Source: an uncultured Chthonomonadales bacterium
GTDB lineage: Bacteria > Armatimonadota > Chthonomonadetes > Chthonomonadales > CAJBBX01
Direction: 5' to 3'
Length of the DNA stretch: 64,000 nt
NCBI GenBank assembly: GCA_938005745.1
Contig: CALLMM010000045.1
Coordinates: 1-64,000 of the forward strand
Shown here: one piece after another, positions 25,103 through 34,026 of the stretch
Layout of the letters: each line of letters starts with the position of its first letter
Numbering within the stretch: position 1 is the first letter of the stretch
Notes under the pieces: generated by a model
The model's input: only the letters and a program-made list of their open reading frames with translations
The model's database searches: none
What the model was told of the DNA's origin: nothing
Translations under genes and position numbers: made by a program

Positions 25103-25332
25103 CACCCGCCCGTCATTGGCACATCACATAAAGTATGCTCATTTTACTTCATGCAGCAACATATCATCCTCCGCAGGAGGAAATTCCGTTCCCTGTCAGA
25201 CTTTCGCACTCCGGATGAGCAGGAAACTAACCGAGCCGCGGCGAAAAACCGATGGCGACAGCGTTGTTCACCGGGGTGCGCCGGAGGCTCCTCCCCGCGC
25301 CCCTGAATCCCTGAAGAGTAAGAGGTCAACCG

Positions 25333-26499
25333 ATGGCTGAGCATCGTAAGTTTCGTGTCGGCATGGTCGGAGGCGGCGGTCCCGCCAACTTCTTCGGCGC
25401 GCCGCACCGCACCGCCATTCTGATGGACAACACCGCAGAACTGACCGCGGGCGCGCTCCGTTCCAATCCGCAAGGCTCGCTGGAGGAGGCGAAGCGCCTC
25501 TTCTTCACGCGGGGCTATCCCGACTACCAGACGATGATGCGCGAAGAGGCGGCTCTGCCCACCGATCAGCGCATGGACTACGTGACGATCGTTACGCCCA
25601 ACGACTCCCACTACCCGATTGCGAAGGCGGCGCTGGAGGCGGGCTTCCCCGTCTTGTGCGAAAAGCCGCTCACCATCACCCTGAACGAGTCGCTGGACCT
25701 GGTGCGCCTGACGAAGGAGAAGAAGCTCCCCTTTATCGTCGCCTACACCTACACCGGACTGCCGATGGTGATGCTGGCGCGCGAGATCGTCCGCAACGGC
25801 GACATCGGCGAGGTTCGCAAGGTCGAAGCCTGGTACCCGCAGGGCTGGCTTGCCAATCGCCTCGAAGAGACCGGCGCGCAGCAGGCGGTCTGGCGCGTGG
25901 ATCCGCACAAGGCGGGAGCCTCCGGCTGCGGCGGCGATATCGGAACGCACGCCTACGAGTTCGTGCGCTTTGTGGCGGGGCTGACGGCGGTGCAGGTCTG
26001 CGCCCGCCTGAAGACCTTCGTCGAAAACCGGGCGCTGGACGACGACTTCACCGTGCTGGCGCGCCTCAATAACGGCGCGGTCGCCACCATCGGCGCATCG
26101 CAGATCACCATCGGCGCGCTCAACGACAACGGCTTCCGGGTCATCGGCACGAAGGGGCGCGTCGAGTGGAACATGACCGACCATCTCTGCCTCTACGTCT
26201 ACAAGCCCGGCGCGCCGGTCTCGGTCTATCGTCTGGGCGGCGGAGAGAGCGATCTGCCCGCCAGTCTGGCAGGCTATGTGCGCCTGCCCGGCGGGCATCC
26301 CGAAGGCTTTCATGAGGCGCTGGCGAACCTGCACCGGACCATCCAGCTGCAGATCCGGCACGCCCGCGGCGAGGAGGCGCCGGCTCCGTTCCCGCATCCG
26401 GATGTGGTAGACGGCGCGGCAGGCATGGCGTTCATCGAAGCCGCCGTCGCCAGCAGCAGCCAGAACGGCGCCTGGACAGACGTCGCCGCGGTAGAGTAA
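25333..26499 (+). CDS. Gfo/Idh/MocA family oxidoreductase
   Basis: 388 residues. The Rossmann start FRVGMVGGGGPANFFG binds NAD(P). PVLCEKPLTITLNES is the canonical EKP motif whose Lys is catalytic. GGDIGTHAYEFVRFVAG supplies the Asp/His of the active site. The C-terminal sheet follows in usual order, with the typical end HEALANLHRTIQLQI and ...PHPDVVDGAAGMAFIEAAV. Such enzymes oxidise or epimerise sugars, inositols or their derivatives. The N-terminal variant (GGGPANFFGAPHR) is that of a carbohydrate-linked subgroup. The gene stands alone. Confidence 0.93.
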   Translation: MAEHRKFRVGMVGGGGPANFFGAPHRTAILMDNTAELTAGALRSNPQGSLEEAKRLFFTRGYPDYQTMMREEAALPTDQRMDYVTIVTPNDSHYPIAKAALEAGFPVLCEKPLTITLNESLDLVRLTKEKKLPFIVAYTYTGLPMVMLAREIVRNGDIGEVRKVEAWYPQGWLANRLEETGAQQAVWRVDPHKAGASGCGGDIGTHAYEFVRFVAGLTAVQVCARLKTFVENRALDDDFTVLARLNNGAVATIGASQITIGALNDNGFRVIGTKGRVEWNMTDHLCLYVYKPGAPVSVYRLGGGESDLPASLAGYVRLPGGHPEGFHEALANLHRTIQLQIRHARGEEAPAPFPHPDVVDGAAGMAFIEAAVASSSQNGAWTDVAAVE

Positions 26500-26535
26500 C
26501 CGCGACGCCTCTGGGGAGATCGGGGGTTCAACAAA

Positions 26536-26569
26536 GACAGCCCTTTCCCGCGCGCGAGAAGGGGCTGTC
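26536..26569 (-). terminator. hairpin between convergent genes
   Basis: GACAGCCC (26536-26543) and GGGCTGTC (26562-26569) pair, extended by CTTTC/GAAGG-like bases. On the minus strand it is followed by TTTGTTG, so it probably ends the gene at 26589. Confidence 0.6.
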
Positions 26570-26588
26570 GGTCGTACAGCGGATACGC

Positions 26589-27221
26589 TCAGGGCAGAGC
26601 CTGCCAGACGCCGTCGTTGTTGAGAAACTCCAGCTTGGTGACCGGGTTCATGCCGGGCTTGCCCTCGGTCGTCCAGCCGGTCAGGCGAACCTTCGGCGGA
26701 GTGTCATAGACCAGCGTCTCCGGCTTGCCCGCGCCAGCGTACATCACGAAGCGCAGGATGCCCCTGCGATCCCAGCGCCAGTCCTTCAACAGGGTGAGCG
26801 CGGACGGAACCACAAAGGTGGAGCCGACTTTGACCTTCGCTTCGGCGTCCTTGGTGTTCAGCACGCGGTCAATCGCGTCTACCAGCACCAGATTGATGGC
26901 GCCGTTGGAGCTGCGATGCGCCAGCACCACGAACCCCTCCACGGAACAGGCGACCCGCGGGGGACGTCTGGCGTTCTGAAACTCCAGTACGGTCATAAAC
27001 TCGTTATGCGGCTGCACCTTCGGGGGCGGAAGCACTTTGCCGGGGGGCGCGGCGGGTGTGCGCGCCTGACGGGTAGATCGTCTGCGCGTGCGCTGGGCAG
27101 CGCCGCTTTCGGAACGCTGCTTGACGACGGTTCGATTTTCCTGACTGTACGACGGGGCGGGAACAACGAGCGCGACGCCGACCGCAATCAGCGCACACGC
27201 TGCCCACACTGAGCGATTCAT
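26589..27221 (-). CDS. exported protein of unknown function
   Basis: 210 residues with AGGAGG before the ATG. A signal peptide (MNRSVWAACALIAVGVALVV) ends near PSYSQ. A basic Arg/Ser/Pro-rich linker follows to about residue 70. A compact domain comes after, with EFMTVLEFQNARRPPRVAC, GAINLVLVDAID and LKDWRWDRRGILRFVMYAG. I recognise no family. It is convergent with the oxidoreductase gene and divergent from the MOSC gene. Confidence 0.7.
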   Translation of the reverse strand: MNRSVWAACALIAVGVALVVPAPSYSQENRTVVKQRSESGAAQRTRRRSTRQARTPAAPPGKVLPPPKVQPHNEFMTVLEFQNARRPPRVACSVEGFVVLAHRSSNGAINLVLVDAIDRVLNTKDAEAKVKVGSTFVVPSALTLLKDWRWDRRGILRFVMYAGAGKPETLVYDTPPKVRLTGWTTEGKPGMNPVTKLEFLNNDGVWQALP

Positions 27222-27379
27222 CGGTGAAGAGCCTCCTGAGGATTATGCCTGTCTGTTTCGCTATGCCGGCGGCAGACTCCTTCACTACAGAAGACTCTCT
27301 CCGGCGTCTGCGGTTCCCATCACCGGCAGTTTCACCCTTTTTTGTCGGAGGAGAGAATCAATACAGGAGGCACAGAGAG

Positions 27380-27823
27380 ATGAGTACAGCGTCCGTCGTT
27401 GCCGTGTGTATCAGCGCGCAGAGCGGTTTTCCGCGTCCGCAGGTGGAGGAGGGCGTCCTGCGCGTGGGGCTGGGTTTTGTCGGCAACCGCCACTCCGTCG
27501 GCGGCAGCCGCGAGGTCTGCCTGTACGCGATGGAGACCTACGACGCGCTGCGCGCAGAAGGGATGGCGGTCGGTCCCGGCAGTTTCGGCGAGAACCTGAC
27601 CCTCGCGGGGCTGCCGTTCGACACGCTCAAACCCGGCGATCAGATTCAGGTCGGCGCAGAGGCGGTGCTGGAGATCACCATGGTGCGCAAGCCCTGCTCC
27701 CGCCTGACCCAGATTGATCCGCGCCTGCCGGAGGCGATTGTGGGACGCTCCGGCTGGCTGGCGCGAGTGGTTACGGGCGGGGTAGTGCGCCCGGGAGATC
27801 CGGTCACGCAGATTCAGGCGTAA
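27380..27823 (+). CDS. MOSC domain protein
   Basis: 147 residues, read from ATG 27380 with CAGGAGG at 27364-27370; the longer open frame upstream is not used. GSREVCLYAMETYDALR, GPGSFGENLTLAGL and LKPGDQIQVG are standard MOSC blocks. MVRKPCSRL contains the conserved Cys that receives sulfur in molybdenum-cofactor sulfurase relatives. Stand-alone MOSC proteins (YiiM-like) detoxify N-hydroxylated compounds or carry sulfur. The 5' leader 27222-27379 shows nothing else clear. Confidence 0.9.
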   Translation: MSTASVVAVCISAQSGFPRPQVEEGVLRVGLGFVGNRHSVGGSREVCLYAMETYDALRAEGMAVGPGSFGENLTLAGLPFDTLKPGDQIQVGAEAVLEITMVRKPCSRLTQIDPRLPEAIVGRSGWLARVVTGGVVRPGDPVTQIQA

Positions 27824-27864
27824 CCATGCCGCGAAAAGAATATTTACAGAAAAACAATAATCTC

Positions 27865-27926
27865 TTGACAACCTTCAGAAGGATGTGTTACTATCCCAGC
27901 AATGGGGTAGTTAATACGTATTAGCA
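27865..27926 (+). promoter_or_regulatory. promoter and palindromic operator of the LacI-family gene
   Basis: TTGACA (27865-27870) and TACTAT (27889-27894) are 18 bases apart (TTACTA at 17). Just downstream of the predicted start lies a perfect 12-bp palindrome, TAATACGTATTA (27912-27923), with the central CG usual in LacI operators. ATACGTATTAGCA (27914-27926) recurs at 29051-29063. Position between start site and gene suggests autorepression. Confidence 0.7.
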
Positions 27927-27932
27927 ACGCAG

Positions 27933-29006
27933 ATGAGGAAACGTAACGTCACCAGTCATGACGTCGCCCGCCGCGCCGGAGTCTCCCAGAGCACCGTCTC
28001 GCTCGTGCTGAACGGACATCACGGGCGCATCTCCGAAACCACCCGTCAGCGCGTTCTGGAGGCGGCACGGGAGCTGAACTTCAGCCTGAACGTTACGGCG
28101 CGCGCGCTGGTTACCGGACGCACGCAGCGGATCGGGCTGGTCCCCATCTCCCCCCATGTCTTTCATGGATGGACGGGATACTACATCGAGATTCTGGCGG
28201 GCGTGATGCAGGGAATAGAGAGCACCGAATACAATCTGCTCACCCACTCCGCCTCCTATCCCGACTGGTGCGCGCTCTACAGCGACATTATCAGCGGAGC
28301 TTCCGACGGCGTGCTGCTGGTGGGACGCTCCGCCTCCGATCCACTGACCCGGAGGCTGCAGGAGCATCGTTTCCCGACCGTCTGCATCTCCTCGCACCCC
28401 CGGGAGGGAGTCTGTTACGCGGTGGACTGCGACAACGAGGCTGGCGGATGCATGGCGGTGGAGCACCTTCTCAAACTGGGGCACCGGCGTATCGCCATAC
28501 TGCAGTTTCCCGGCGAAGAGACCTGGCAGCAGGAGCGCGCCAAAGGGGCGCGCAGGGGGCTCCGGGAGGCGGGAATGGCAGAGGATTCGCTGGTGATGAT
28601 GACGCCGAAGGATCTCGCCTGTAAGTCTCTGTCTCCGCCGCCATCGGAATGGATCGCGCCCCTGGCTCGATTCCTGCGCGAATCCTCTCCGCGCATCACC
28701 GCGCTGATCATGGAGGATGAGACGCGCGCCCGACTCTTTGCGGAGACGCTGCCTGAATACGGCATGCGGGTTCCCGATGATCTGGCGATGGTCAGTTTCG
28801 ACTCCACAGAGGTCAGCGAACGCACTAATCCGCCGCTGACTTCCGTCTACCAACCTCTGCGCCTGATCGGCAAGACGGCAGCAAAGATGCTGATCGCGCT
28901 GATTGAAGGAAAGGAGGTGTCGCCGGGCATCCGTCGCTTTCCCATGTGTATAGATGTGCGTCAATCCTGTGGCGCCCGCATGTACCGGCATCGGGAGAGC
29001 CGGTAG
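27933..29006 (+). CDS. LacI-family transcriptional regulator
   Basis: 357 residues. The helix-turn-helix is VTSHDVARRAGVSQSTVSLV, followed by the hinge helix NFSLNVTARALVTGRT. The ligand-binding domain is the periplasmic-binding-protein fold: IGLVPISPH, DGVLLVGRS, GGCMAVEHLLKLGHRRIAIL and MVSFDSTEVSE. It probably binds a sugar or derivative. It is followed by a DUF1559 gene 104 bases downstream that carries a copy of the same operator, so that gene is the likely target. Confidence 0.95.
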   Translation: MRKRNVTSHDVARRAGVSQSTVSLVLNGHHGRISETTRQRVLEAARELNFSLNVTARALVTGRTQRIGLVPISPHVFHGWTGYYIEILAGVMQGIESTEYNLLTHSASYPDWCALYSDIISGASDGVLLVGRSASDPLTRRLQEHRFPTVCISSHPREGVCYAVDCDNEAGGCMAVEHLLKLGHRRIAILQFPGEETWQQERAKGARRGLREAGMAEDSLVMMTPKDLACKSLSPPPSEWIAPLARFLRESSPRITALIMEDETRARLFAETLPEYGMRVPDDLAMVSFDSTEVSERTNPPLTSVYQPLRLIGKTAAKMLIALIEGKEVSPGIRRFPMCIDVRQSCGARMYRHRESR

Positions 29007-29050
29007 CTCAAACCTAACGGATGTAGCGCTTTTTATTTATTCTTGAATTC

Positions 29051-29063
29051 ATACGTATTAGCA
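29051..29063 (+). promoter_or_regulatory. second LacI-type operator, upstream of the DUF1559 gene
   Basis: ATACGTATTAGCA is identical over 13 bases to the operator in front of the LacI gene; the palindrome core here is TCATACGTATTA with one mismatch. TTGAAT at 29043-29048 overlaps its left side and may be a -35 element, but a -10 is not clear. Confidence 0.6.
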
Positions 29064-29110
29064 GGCGAAAGAGCATTACCCGTTCCACCACTTACGAAAG
29101 GACAAGAGCA

Positions 29111-29992
29111 ATGTCGCACCGATCCAACAGAGGCGTTCACCCCGCAAAACGCTCCGCCTTTACGCTGATTGAACTGCTCGTTGTTATCGCTATTATCGCG
29201 ATTCTTGCCGCGATACTCTTCCCTGTCTTCGCGCAGGCGCGCGAAAAAGCCCGCTCCGTCTCCTGCCTGTCCAACATGAAGCAGCTCGGAACGGCGCTGG
29301 CGATGTACGTGCAGGACTACGACGAGAGGTACATGATTCACGGCGTGTTTGAGTTCGGCATCGGACGCGGTTCCGGCTGGGCTCCCAAAGCCGCCCCCTA
29401 CATCAAGAACCTCAACATCTTCTTCTGCCCCTCTGACCCGGGTCCCACCAACGGCTACCCCCGTTTCGACGGCTGGTCGGGACCGGCGATGAGCGTCACC
29501 GCCAACAGCCTGATGGGAGGACCGAATCTGGTTCCGAATGTCTGCGTGGGCATCATCTGCAGCAGCAACGACGGCTGGATCGCCAGCGGATGGTTCCCCG
29601 CCTCCAACCGGGCGGGCATGGCGCTGGCAGCCGTGAACTATCCGGCGGCGACCATCGCCCTGGCGGAGTTTCACTCCGCTGATGTCTCCAGAACCGCTGG
29701 AATGAACTGGCTGGGAGCCAACACCGCCGACTTCTGGCCCATGGCGGGGCTTCTGTGGGACTCCTGGCCCTCTGAAACCTATTATGACTGGGCGGGCAGC
29801 GTGATCCCGCAGGGAACCCGCGCCGAGGCGCCCTACCCGCTGGGCAAGAACGGCGGCGTCTCCGCCCGCCACAGCGAGATGGCGAACTTCGTCTTCGCCG
29901 ACGGACATGCCAAGGCGATGCGTCCCACCATGACCAACCCGGATCCCTACACGCGCCAGCGGGACAATATGTGGAACGCAACGCGCCAGTAG
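29111..29992 (+). CDS. DUF1559 prepilin-type (H-X9-DG) protein, LacI-linked
   Basis: 293 residues, with AAGGA 9 bases before ATG. The leader (about 17 residues, basic) is followed by [12 protein letters not shown] and [24 protein letters not shown]. Residue -1 of the expected cleavage site is Ala, not Gly. The end [16 protein letters not shown] fits H-X9-DG exactly. Between lies a variable region rich in Gly, Pro, Trp and Tyr. It is probably a major or minor pseudopilin, or a surface protein using the pilin export route. The operator at 29051 links it to the LacI gene. Confidence 0.9.
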   Translation: MSHRSNRGVHPAKRSAFTLIELLVVIAIIAILAAILFPVFAQAREKARSVSCLSNMKQLGTALAMYVQDYDERYMIHGVFEFGIGRGSGWAPKAAPYIKNLNIFFCPSDPGPTNGYPRFDGWSGPAMSVTANSLMGGPNLVPNVCVGIICSSNDGWIASGWFPASNRAGMALAAVNYPAATIALAEFHSADVSRTAGMNWLGANTADFWPMAGLLWDSWPSETYYDWAGSVIPQGTRAEAPYPLGKNGGVSARHSEMANFVFADGHAKAMRPTMTNPDPYTRQRDNMWNATRQ

Positions 29993-30017
29993 GCGAGATA
30001 CGTTCAGGATAGATACC

Positions 30018-30245
30018 ATGGGGCATATCCAACGAAAACCCTGGCGGTGGCTGCCTCTCCTTCCGGCGCTCCTGCTTCTGCTCACCGGATGCTCCGGCAG
30101 CAACAACGTCTCCAAAAGTGACGAAGCCAAGTTGAAGAAGGAGTTCAGCAAGACCGGCTTCGACATCAACGACGTGCCGGAAAAGGATCGCGAGCGCGTC
30201 AGGAGCCTGATGCAGCAGTACGGCTCCAAACCGCCCGGAAAGTAG
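30018..30245 (+). CDS. small lipoprotein following the DUF1559 gene
   Basis: 75 residues, starting MGHIQRKPWRWLPLLP, with lipobox LLTGC near residue 25. The mature part is short and charged (SKSDEAKLKKEFSKTGFD, EKDRERVRSLMQQYG). The N-terminus is close to the end of the DUF1559 gene (26 bases) and the pair ends at a strong terminator, so they form a two-gene unit. No family is recognised. Its position recalls the small MKQK proteins that accompany other DUF1559 genes, but the sequence differs. Confidence 0.75.
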   Translation: MGHIQRKPWRWLPLLPALLLLLTGCSGSNNVSKSDEAKLKKEFSKTGFDINDVPEKDRERVRSLMQQYGSKPPGK

Positions 30246-30252
30246 AAAAAAG

Positions 30253-30286
30253 CGGGGCAGACTCATGGCGAGTCTGCCCCGTTTTT
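30253..30286 (+). terminator. intrinsic terminator after DUF1559-lipoprotein unit
   Basis: CGGGGCAGACT and AGTCTGCCCCG form a perfect 11-bp stem with a 7-base loop, followed by five T residues. Confidence 0.93.
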
Positions 30287-30382
30287 ATGAACTATTTCGC
30301 CCTTTTTTACGTCATTACTAAGTGGACGCAGGCAGGCTTCCGCGTATCGGAAAAATATCCGGTCAAAACTGAAATATTTTTC

Positions 30383-30411
30383 TTGCGCGGGAGAGTGATT
30401 TCGTGTATACT
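30383..30411 (+). promoter_or_regulatory. sigma-70 promoter of a small transcription unit
   Basis: TTGCGC (30383-30388), 17-base spacer and TATACT (30406-30411). The transcript would begin near 30418 and end at the terminator at 30797. Confidence 0.65.
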
Positions 30412-30539
30412 GGGAGAGTGAAGGCGCGAGAGACGCCTTCGTCCCCTGCACGTTAGAAAGCCGTTCTGATTCGCCCCTCCATTTCCGGCAGCCCATGTCC
30501 GGAGGAAAAGGTCGTCTCAGCAGGAAGGAGGTGAGGAGA

Positions 30540-30725
30540 TTGGGAGAACCGGTGCGGGTTGAACTCGTGTTCCCACGCAGCGGTCAGCAACTCTTCGTAA
30601 ATATCCCGCGTGAATGGGCGAAAACCGTGTCGCTTCGGAGGTGTCATCCCGTCCATCTCAACGAAGAGCCTTCGCGCACAGCGCCGCCGCAGTCCGTGTC
30701 GCGCTCAGAGCATCGTTCGCAATAG
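30540..30725 (+). CDS. 61-residue protein of unknown function with a consensus ribosome site
   Basis: TTG at 30540 is chosen because AAGGAGGTGA (30525-30534), a full complement of the 16S anti-Shine-Dalgarno sequence, lies 5 bases upstream. An in-frame ATG at 30495 would add 15 residues but has no ribosome site. The peptide begins GEPVRVELVFPRSGQQLF after the first residue and continues NIPREWAKTVSLRRC; the end is basic and Ser/Pro-rich. No family is recognised. It is alone between its own promoter and a terminator, so the RNA itself could also be the product. Confidence 0.45.
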   Translation: MGEPVRVELVFPRSGQQLFVNIPREWAKTVSLRRCHPVHLNEEPSRTAPPQSVSRSEHRSQ

Positions 30726-30752
30726 TTTCCCGTTTATAACCTCATAATCCAA

Positions 30753-30797
30753 CAGCGACCGCCCGGCTTCAGAGCGAATCCGGGCGGTCGCTGTTTT
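30753..30797 (+). terminator. intrinsic terminator of the 61-residue gene
   Basis: CAGCGACCGCCCGG pairs perfectly with CCGGGCGGTCGCTG (14 bp) around a 13-base loop and is followed by TTTT. It also separates this unit from the convergent lipoprotein gene. Confidence 0.9.
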
Positions 30798-30814
30798 GAT
30801 GAAGCGGCGATCGG

Positions 30815-31543
30815 TTACAGACTTACGCTCTGCAGACGGATGGTTCCGTTGATCTTCGTCCCGTCGGAGAGCGTGAGATCCACCGTGCCGCTGATAATCC
30901 CCACATCCGGCGCGATACGCCCGTTGAGCAGCTTGAACTGATTGAACTCCTCGTTCACGGCAAAGCTTCTGGCGAGGAAGTCGCCCGCCGGAACCTGCGT
31001 CTGCTGCCGCGCCCCCGCCGCCTGCAGTTCAAAGCCTGCCGCCGGAGTGGCGACAAACGGGTTGGCGTAGGCGACCGTCGTCCCGTCGGCGACCGGACTG
31101 GGCAGATAGAGGAACTTGAACGGCGGGTTCGCGCCCGCAGGCACGAAGCGGTCGCGATTCTGATCGAAGGTCTGCCCGATCCAGTTGTTGGTTCCGTGCA
31201 CAAACAGCCCCAGACTCGACTGCGTCACATACAGGCGCAGGTTCGCCTGCACGGTGCGCCCGTCCAGCAGCTTCAAGTCGAAGGTGCGCTCCAGGATATT
31301 GACATCCTGGTTGTTGAGGTCCTTGAAGGTGCTGGAGGAGACCTGCAGGGTGTAGGTGCTGTTCGCCTGCACGTTCTGCGTGCCTCCTCCCTGAGCGGCG
31401 GGCAGCGTCACGGTGCCGGAGAACTGATAGACCCATCTGGAACCGGCGCGATAGGTGAAGAGTTTATCGGTGGTCCCTTTGCCTCCGCCGCAGCCGTAGA
31501 GCGCGACCGTCAGAAGCAAGAGGGCGCAAGCGCGCTTGAACAA
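30815..31543 (-). CDS. lipoprotein of unknown function
   Basis: 242 residues with a short signal and lipobox ALYGC (Cys18), followed by Gly-rich residues. The mature part starts LFTYRAGSRWVYQFSGTVTL and shows alternating short strands (TYTLQVSSSTF, FVVNEEFN-like), consistent with a beta-sandwich. No known family is identified. It is the last gene of the Xre-TPR unit, 11 bases after the Ig-like lipoprotein gene. Confidence 0.7.
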   Translation of the reverse strand: MFKRACALLLLTVALYGCGGGKGTTDKLFTYRAGSRWVYQFSGTVTLPAAQGGGTQNVQANSTYTLQVSSSTFKDLNNQDVNILERTFDLKLLDGRTVQANLRLYVTQSSLGLFVHGTNNWIGQTFDQNRDRFVPAGANPPFKFLYLPSPVADGTTVAYANPFVATPAAGFELQAAGARQQTQVPAGDFLARSFAVNEEFNQFKLLNGRIAPDVGIISGTVDLTLSDGTKINGTIRLQSVSL

Positions 31544-31554
31544 CGGAATCCTCC

Positions 31555-32205
31555 TTAGGGTAGTACTTCGATATTTACGCCGACGGATCGGTCGCCGATG
31601 CGCGCAAACAGCCTGCTCCTCCCTGTTCGCGTCGCAATGAAGGTTCCATCGGGACGGAGCGTTCCGGTCTCGTTCTGCAGCAGCAGCGACGGAGCGGCAG
31701 CGATCGGCTGATCGTTCTGATCAAACGCCGTCGCCTGAAACCGCACCGTCTCCCCCACCCGGATCGCTGGACTGTCGGGCGTCAGAGAGACCCGTTCCAC
31801 ACGCTGCAGGTCAAAGCCGGAGGGCAGCACCGCGGCAATCATAAACATATCGGTGTCGCGGGGAACCGTATAGTCCCAGGACCAGTCCAGGCTCAGACCG
31901 CTGCCTTCCGGCGGCGTGATAGCGCAGCGGAAAAAGCCCTCCGTCACCCTGCCGAAGTCGAAAGCTCCCTGCGCGTCGGAGGTTCGGTCGGAGGCGAACG
32001 GCGCGATCGAGAGACGCACCTGTGCGCCAGAGACCGGTTGAGATAGATTATCGGCGCGCGTAACGATTCCCCGTACCCGCGAAGTGCCGATCGGCACGCT
32101 GCCCCCGGTAATCCCCGCCCCGCCGCACCCGACTGCCGCGACAACCCCCATCGCCAGCAGGAGCAGACCGCCTCGCCGCTGCCATCGCCGGACACTCCCG
32201 CTCAC
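31555..32205 (-). CDS. lipoprotein with carboxypeptidase-regulatory-like and Ig-like domains
   Basis: 216 residues. Lipobox AVGC (around Cys27) follows a hydrophobic signal. SRVRGIVTRADNLSQPVSGA and QVRLS then DAQGAFDFGRVTEGFFRCAI form a carboxypeptidase-regulatory-like domain. RVSLTPDSPAIRVGETVRFQ and ATAFDQNDQPI resemble a bacterial Ig-like (Big2) domain. Probably a surface-displayed structural lipoprotein. It starts 8 bases after the Xre-TPR stop. Confidence 0.75.
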   Translation of the reverse strand: MSGSVRRWQRRGGLLLLAMGVVAAVGCGGAGITGGSVPIGTSRVRGIVTRADNLSQPVSGAQVRLSIAPFASDRTSDAQGAFDFGRVTEGFFRCAITPPEGSGLSLDWSWDYTVPRDTDMFMIAAVLPSGFDLQRVERVSLTPDSPAIRVGETVRFQATAFDQNDQPIAAAPSLLLQNETGTLRPDGTFIATRTGRSRLFARIGDRSVGVNIEVLP

Positions 32206-32212
32206 CGGTCTT

Positions 32213-33991
32213 TCACTCCTCCGCTGCCAGTCTGGCAGCCAGCGGCAGCCACCCGGCTTGTTCGATAAAGGCGGCAGCCTCCTCTGCGCGTCCCTCCGCC
32301 TTCATCCAGCGCGCGCAGAGCAGATAGATCTCCTGCCGCTCCCTATCTTCGAGGATCGTATCCGTCATTCCTGCCTCGCGCACCCGATTTCGCACGCTCT
32401 CCAGCATCGAGACCGCCTGACGGATCGCCTCCAGCGCCTGCGCGCGGTCCGGAGGGTCGGCGTCCGTCAGCAGCCGCGCCCGCAAAACCTGCGCCCGCCA
32501 CTGCTCCGGCAGAAGCTGAAGCTCCCGCGCCTGCGCCGCGCCTGCCTCGATCGCCGCCTGCGCCGGCTCTCTCTCTCCGGCGCTTAGAAGCAGCTCTCCC
32601 CGCAGCAGATGCGCCTGCGCCTCCAGATGACGCGCCCCCAGCCGCTGCGCGGCGCGCAGGGCGCGTTCGATATGCTCCGCCGCCTCCTGCGATTCGCCGG
32701 ACCGCAGACACAACCGCGCCAGCCGCAGCCGTGCATCCGCCTCATAGAGAGCCAGCCGCAGCGCCGAGGCGACGGCAAAGGTCTGATTGGCGTGATAGCG
32801 CGCCTCTACGTCGCGTCCGGCGTTGGTGTAGGCGTCGGCAAGCGCCATCTGCGCGAAAAGCTCCGCGCGGCGGTCGCCCAGCGAAAGCGCGGAGGCGAGG
32901 GCGTCTTTCGCCTGCCGTAGAGCGGAGTCGTAGTCGCCGAGCGCCGACAGGGAGAGAGCAAGGATGCCCCGCGCAAGCGCCTCACGGCTGCGGTCATGCA
33001 GAAAACGCGCCAGCTGCGCGGCGGCGGCGAGCGTCCGGTGCGCCTCAGACCAGCGTCCCAGCGCCAGCGCGCAGAACCCCAGGTTCAGCCGCGCCTCCAC
33101 ATACTGATCGCTGCTGCCCTGTCCCTCCGCATCCTCCAGACAGCGCAGCGCCAGCGGCTCCGCGCTGAGGAAATCTCCGCACGCCATATAGAGATTGACG
33201 CGGTTGGCATTCACATAGAGCATGCCCCGCGCCGTCTCCTGCGCGCTGCCGCTCTCCTCCAGAATGGCTGCCGCTTCATCGCACCGCTCCATCGCCTGCC
33301 GGTAGTCCCCGAGCTGCTCATAGACGGCTGCCAGCGAGACCGCGCCGGTCCAGCGCGCCGACAGATGTTCGCTGCGGGCGACCCGCTCAAACTGCGCGCG
33401 CGCCTCGCCTGTCCGCCCGACTGCCAGCAGCGCATTGCCCAGCGCCTGACGCGCGTCGGCTTCCCGCGCGCTGTCCTCCAGACTGGCGAAGAGGTCGGCG
33501 GCGCGAGAGAGGCTTTCGACCGCCCGGCTCGCCTCCCCCAGATGAATGCGCGCCTTGCCCTGCCGCAGCAGCGCGCGCGCCTCCGCCGGGGCGTCGTCTA
33601 TCTGAGAGGCGAGGGAGACGATCCGATCACAGGTCGAGACCAGCGCGTCCCAATCCGGAGGCGTCTCCTGCGCCTGCGCCAGCTCCTCCAGCTGCTGGAT
33701 CCGCTCTGTCAGACGACTGCGCGGATCGTCGCGCTCCGGAGGACGCCGCCCTTCGCGCTCCTCCGAATCCTCCTCCGCATAGAAGGAGACCAGAGAGACG
33801 CCGGTTTCGGCGGCAATCTGCTGCAACCGATCCGGCTGCGCCAGCGTTGTTCCGGATAGATACTGGTAGATCAGCGCGCGGGAGCAGCCGATACGATTAG
33901 CCAGCTCCTCGACGGAGAGACCGGCGCGTTCGACCGCCTTCTGAATGCGCTGCCCCTGCTCGCGTCGCCCCTGTCGGGTGCTCAGGTCCAT
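32213..33991 (-). CDS. Xre-type HTH regulator with TPR array
   Basis: 592 residues. The N-terminus carries an Xre helix-turn-helix (GLSVEELANRIGCSRALIYQ), then a linker and about eight tetratricopeptide-like repeats such as ADARQALGNALLAVGRTGEA and ALARGILALSLSALGDYDSA. The C-terminal region (AREAGMTDTILEDRERQEIY) resembles the ends of other TPR regulators. HTH-TPR proteins often act as peptide- or partner-sensing regulators. Its own transcript has a leader with a terminator (34027-34051), and it heads an operon with two lipoproteins. Confidence 0.85.
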   Translation of the reverse strand: MDLSTRQGRREQGQRIQKAVERAGLSVEELANRIGCSRALIYQYLSGTTLAQPDRLQQIAAETGVSLVSFYAEEDSEEREGRRPPERDDPRSRLTERIQQLEELAQAQETPPDWDALVSTCDRIVSLASQIDDAPAEARALLRQGKARIHLGEASRAVESLSRAADLFASLEDSAREADARQALGNALLAVGRTGEARAQFERVARSEHLSARWTGAVSLAAVYEQLGDYRQAMERCDEAAAILEESGSAQETARGMLYVNANRVNLYMACGDFLSAEPLALRCLEDAEGQGSSDQYVEARLNLGFCALALGRWSEAHRTLAAAAQLARFLHDRSREALARGILALSLSALGDYDSALRQAKDALASALSLGDRRAELFAQMALADAYTNAGRDVEARYHANQTFAVASALRLALYEADARLRLARLCLRSGESQEAAEHIERALRAAQRLGARHLEAQAHLLRGELLLSAGEREPAQAAIEAGAAQARELQLLPEQWRAQVLRARLLTDADPPDRAQALEAIRQAVSMLESVRNRVREAGMTDTILEDRERQEIYLLCARWMKAEGRAEEAAAFIEQAGWLPLAARLAAEE

Positions 33992-34026
33992 AGGTTACCG
34001 CTCCGCATCTGCGGAAGGAGTGAATG

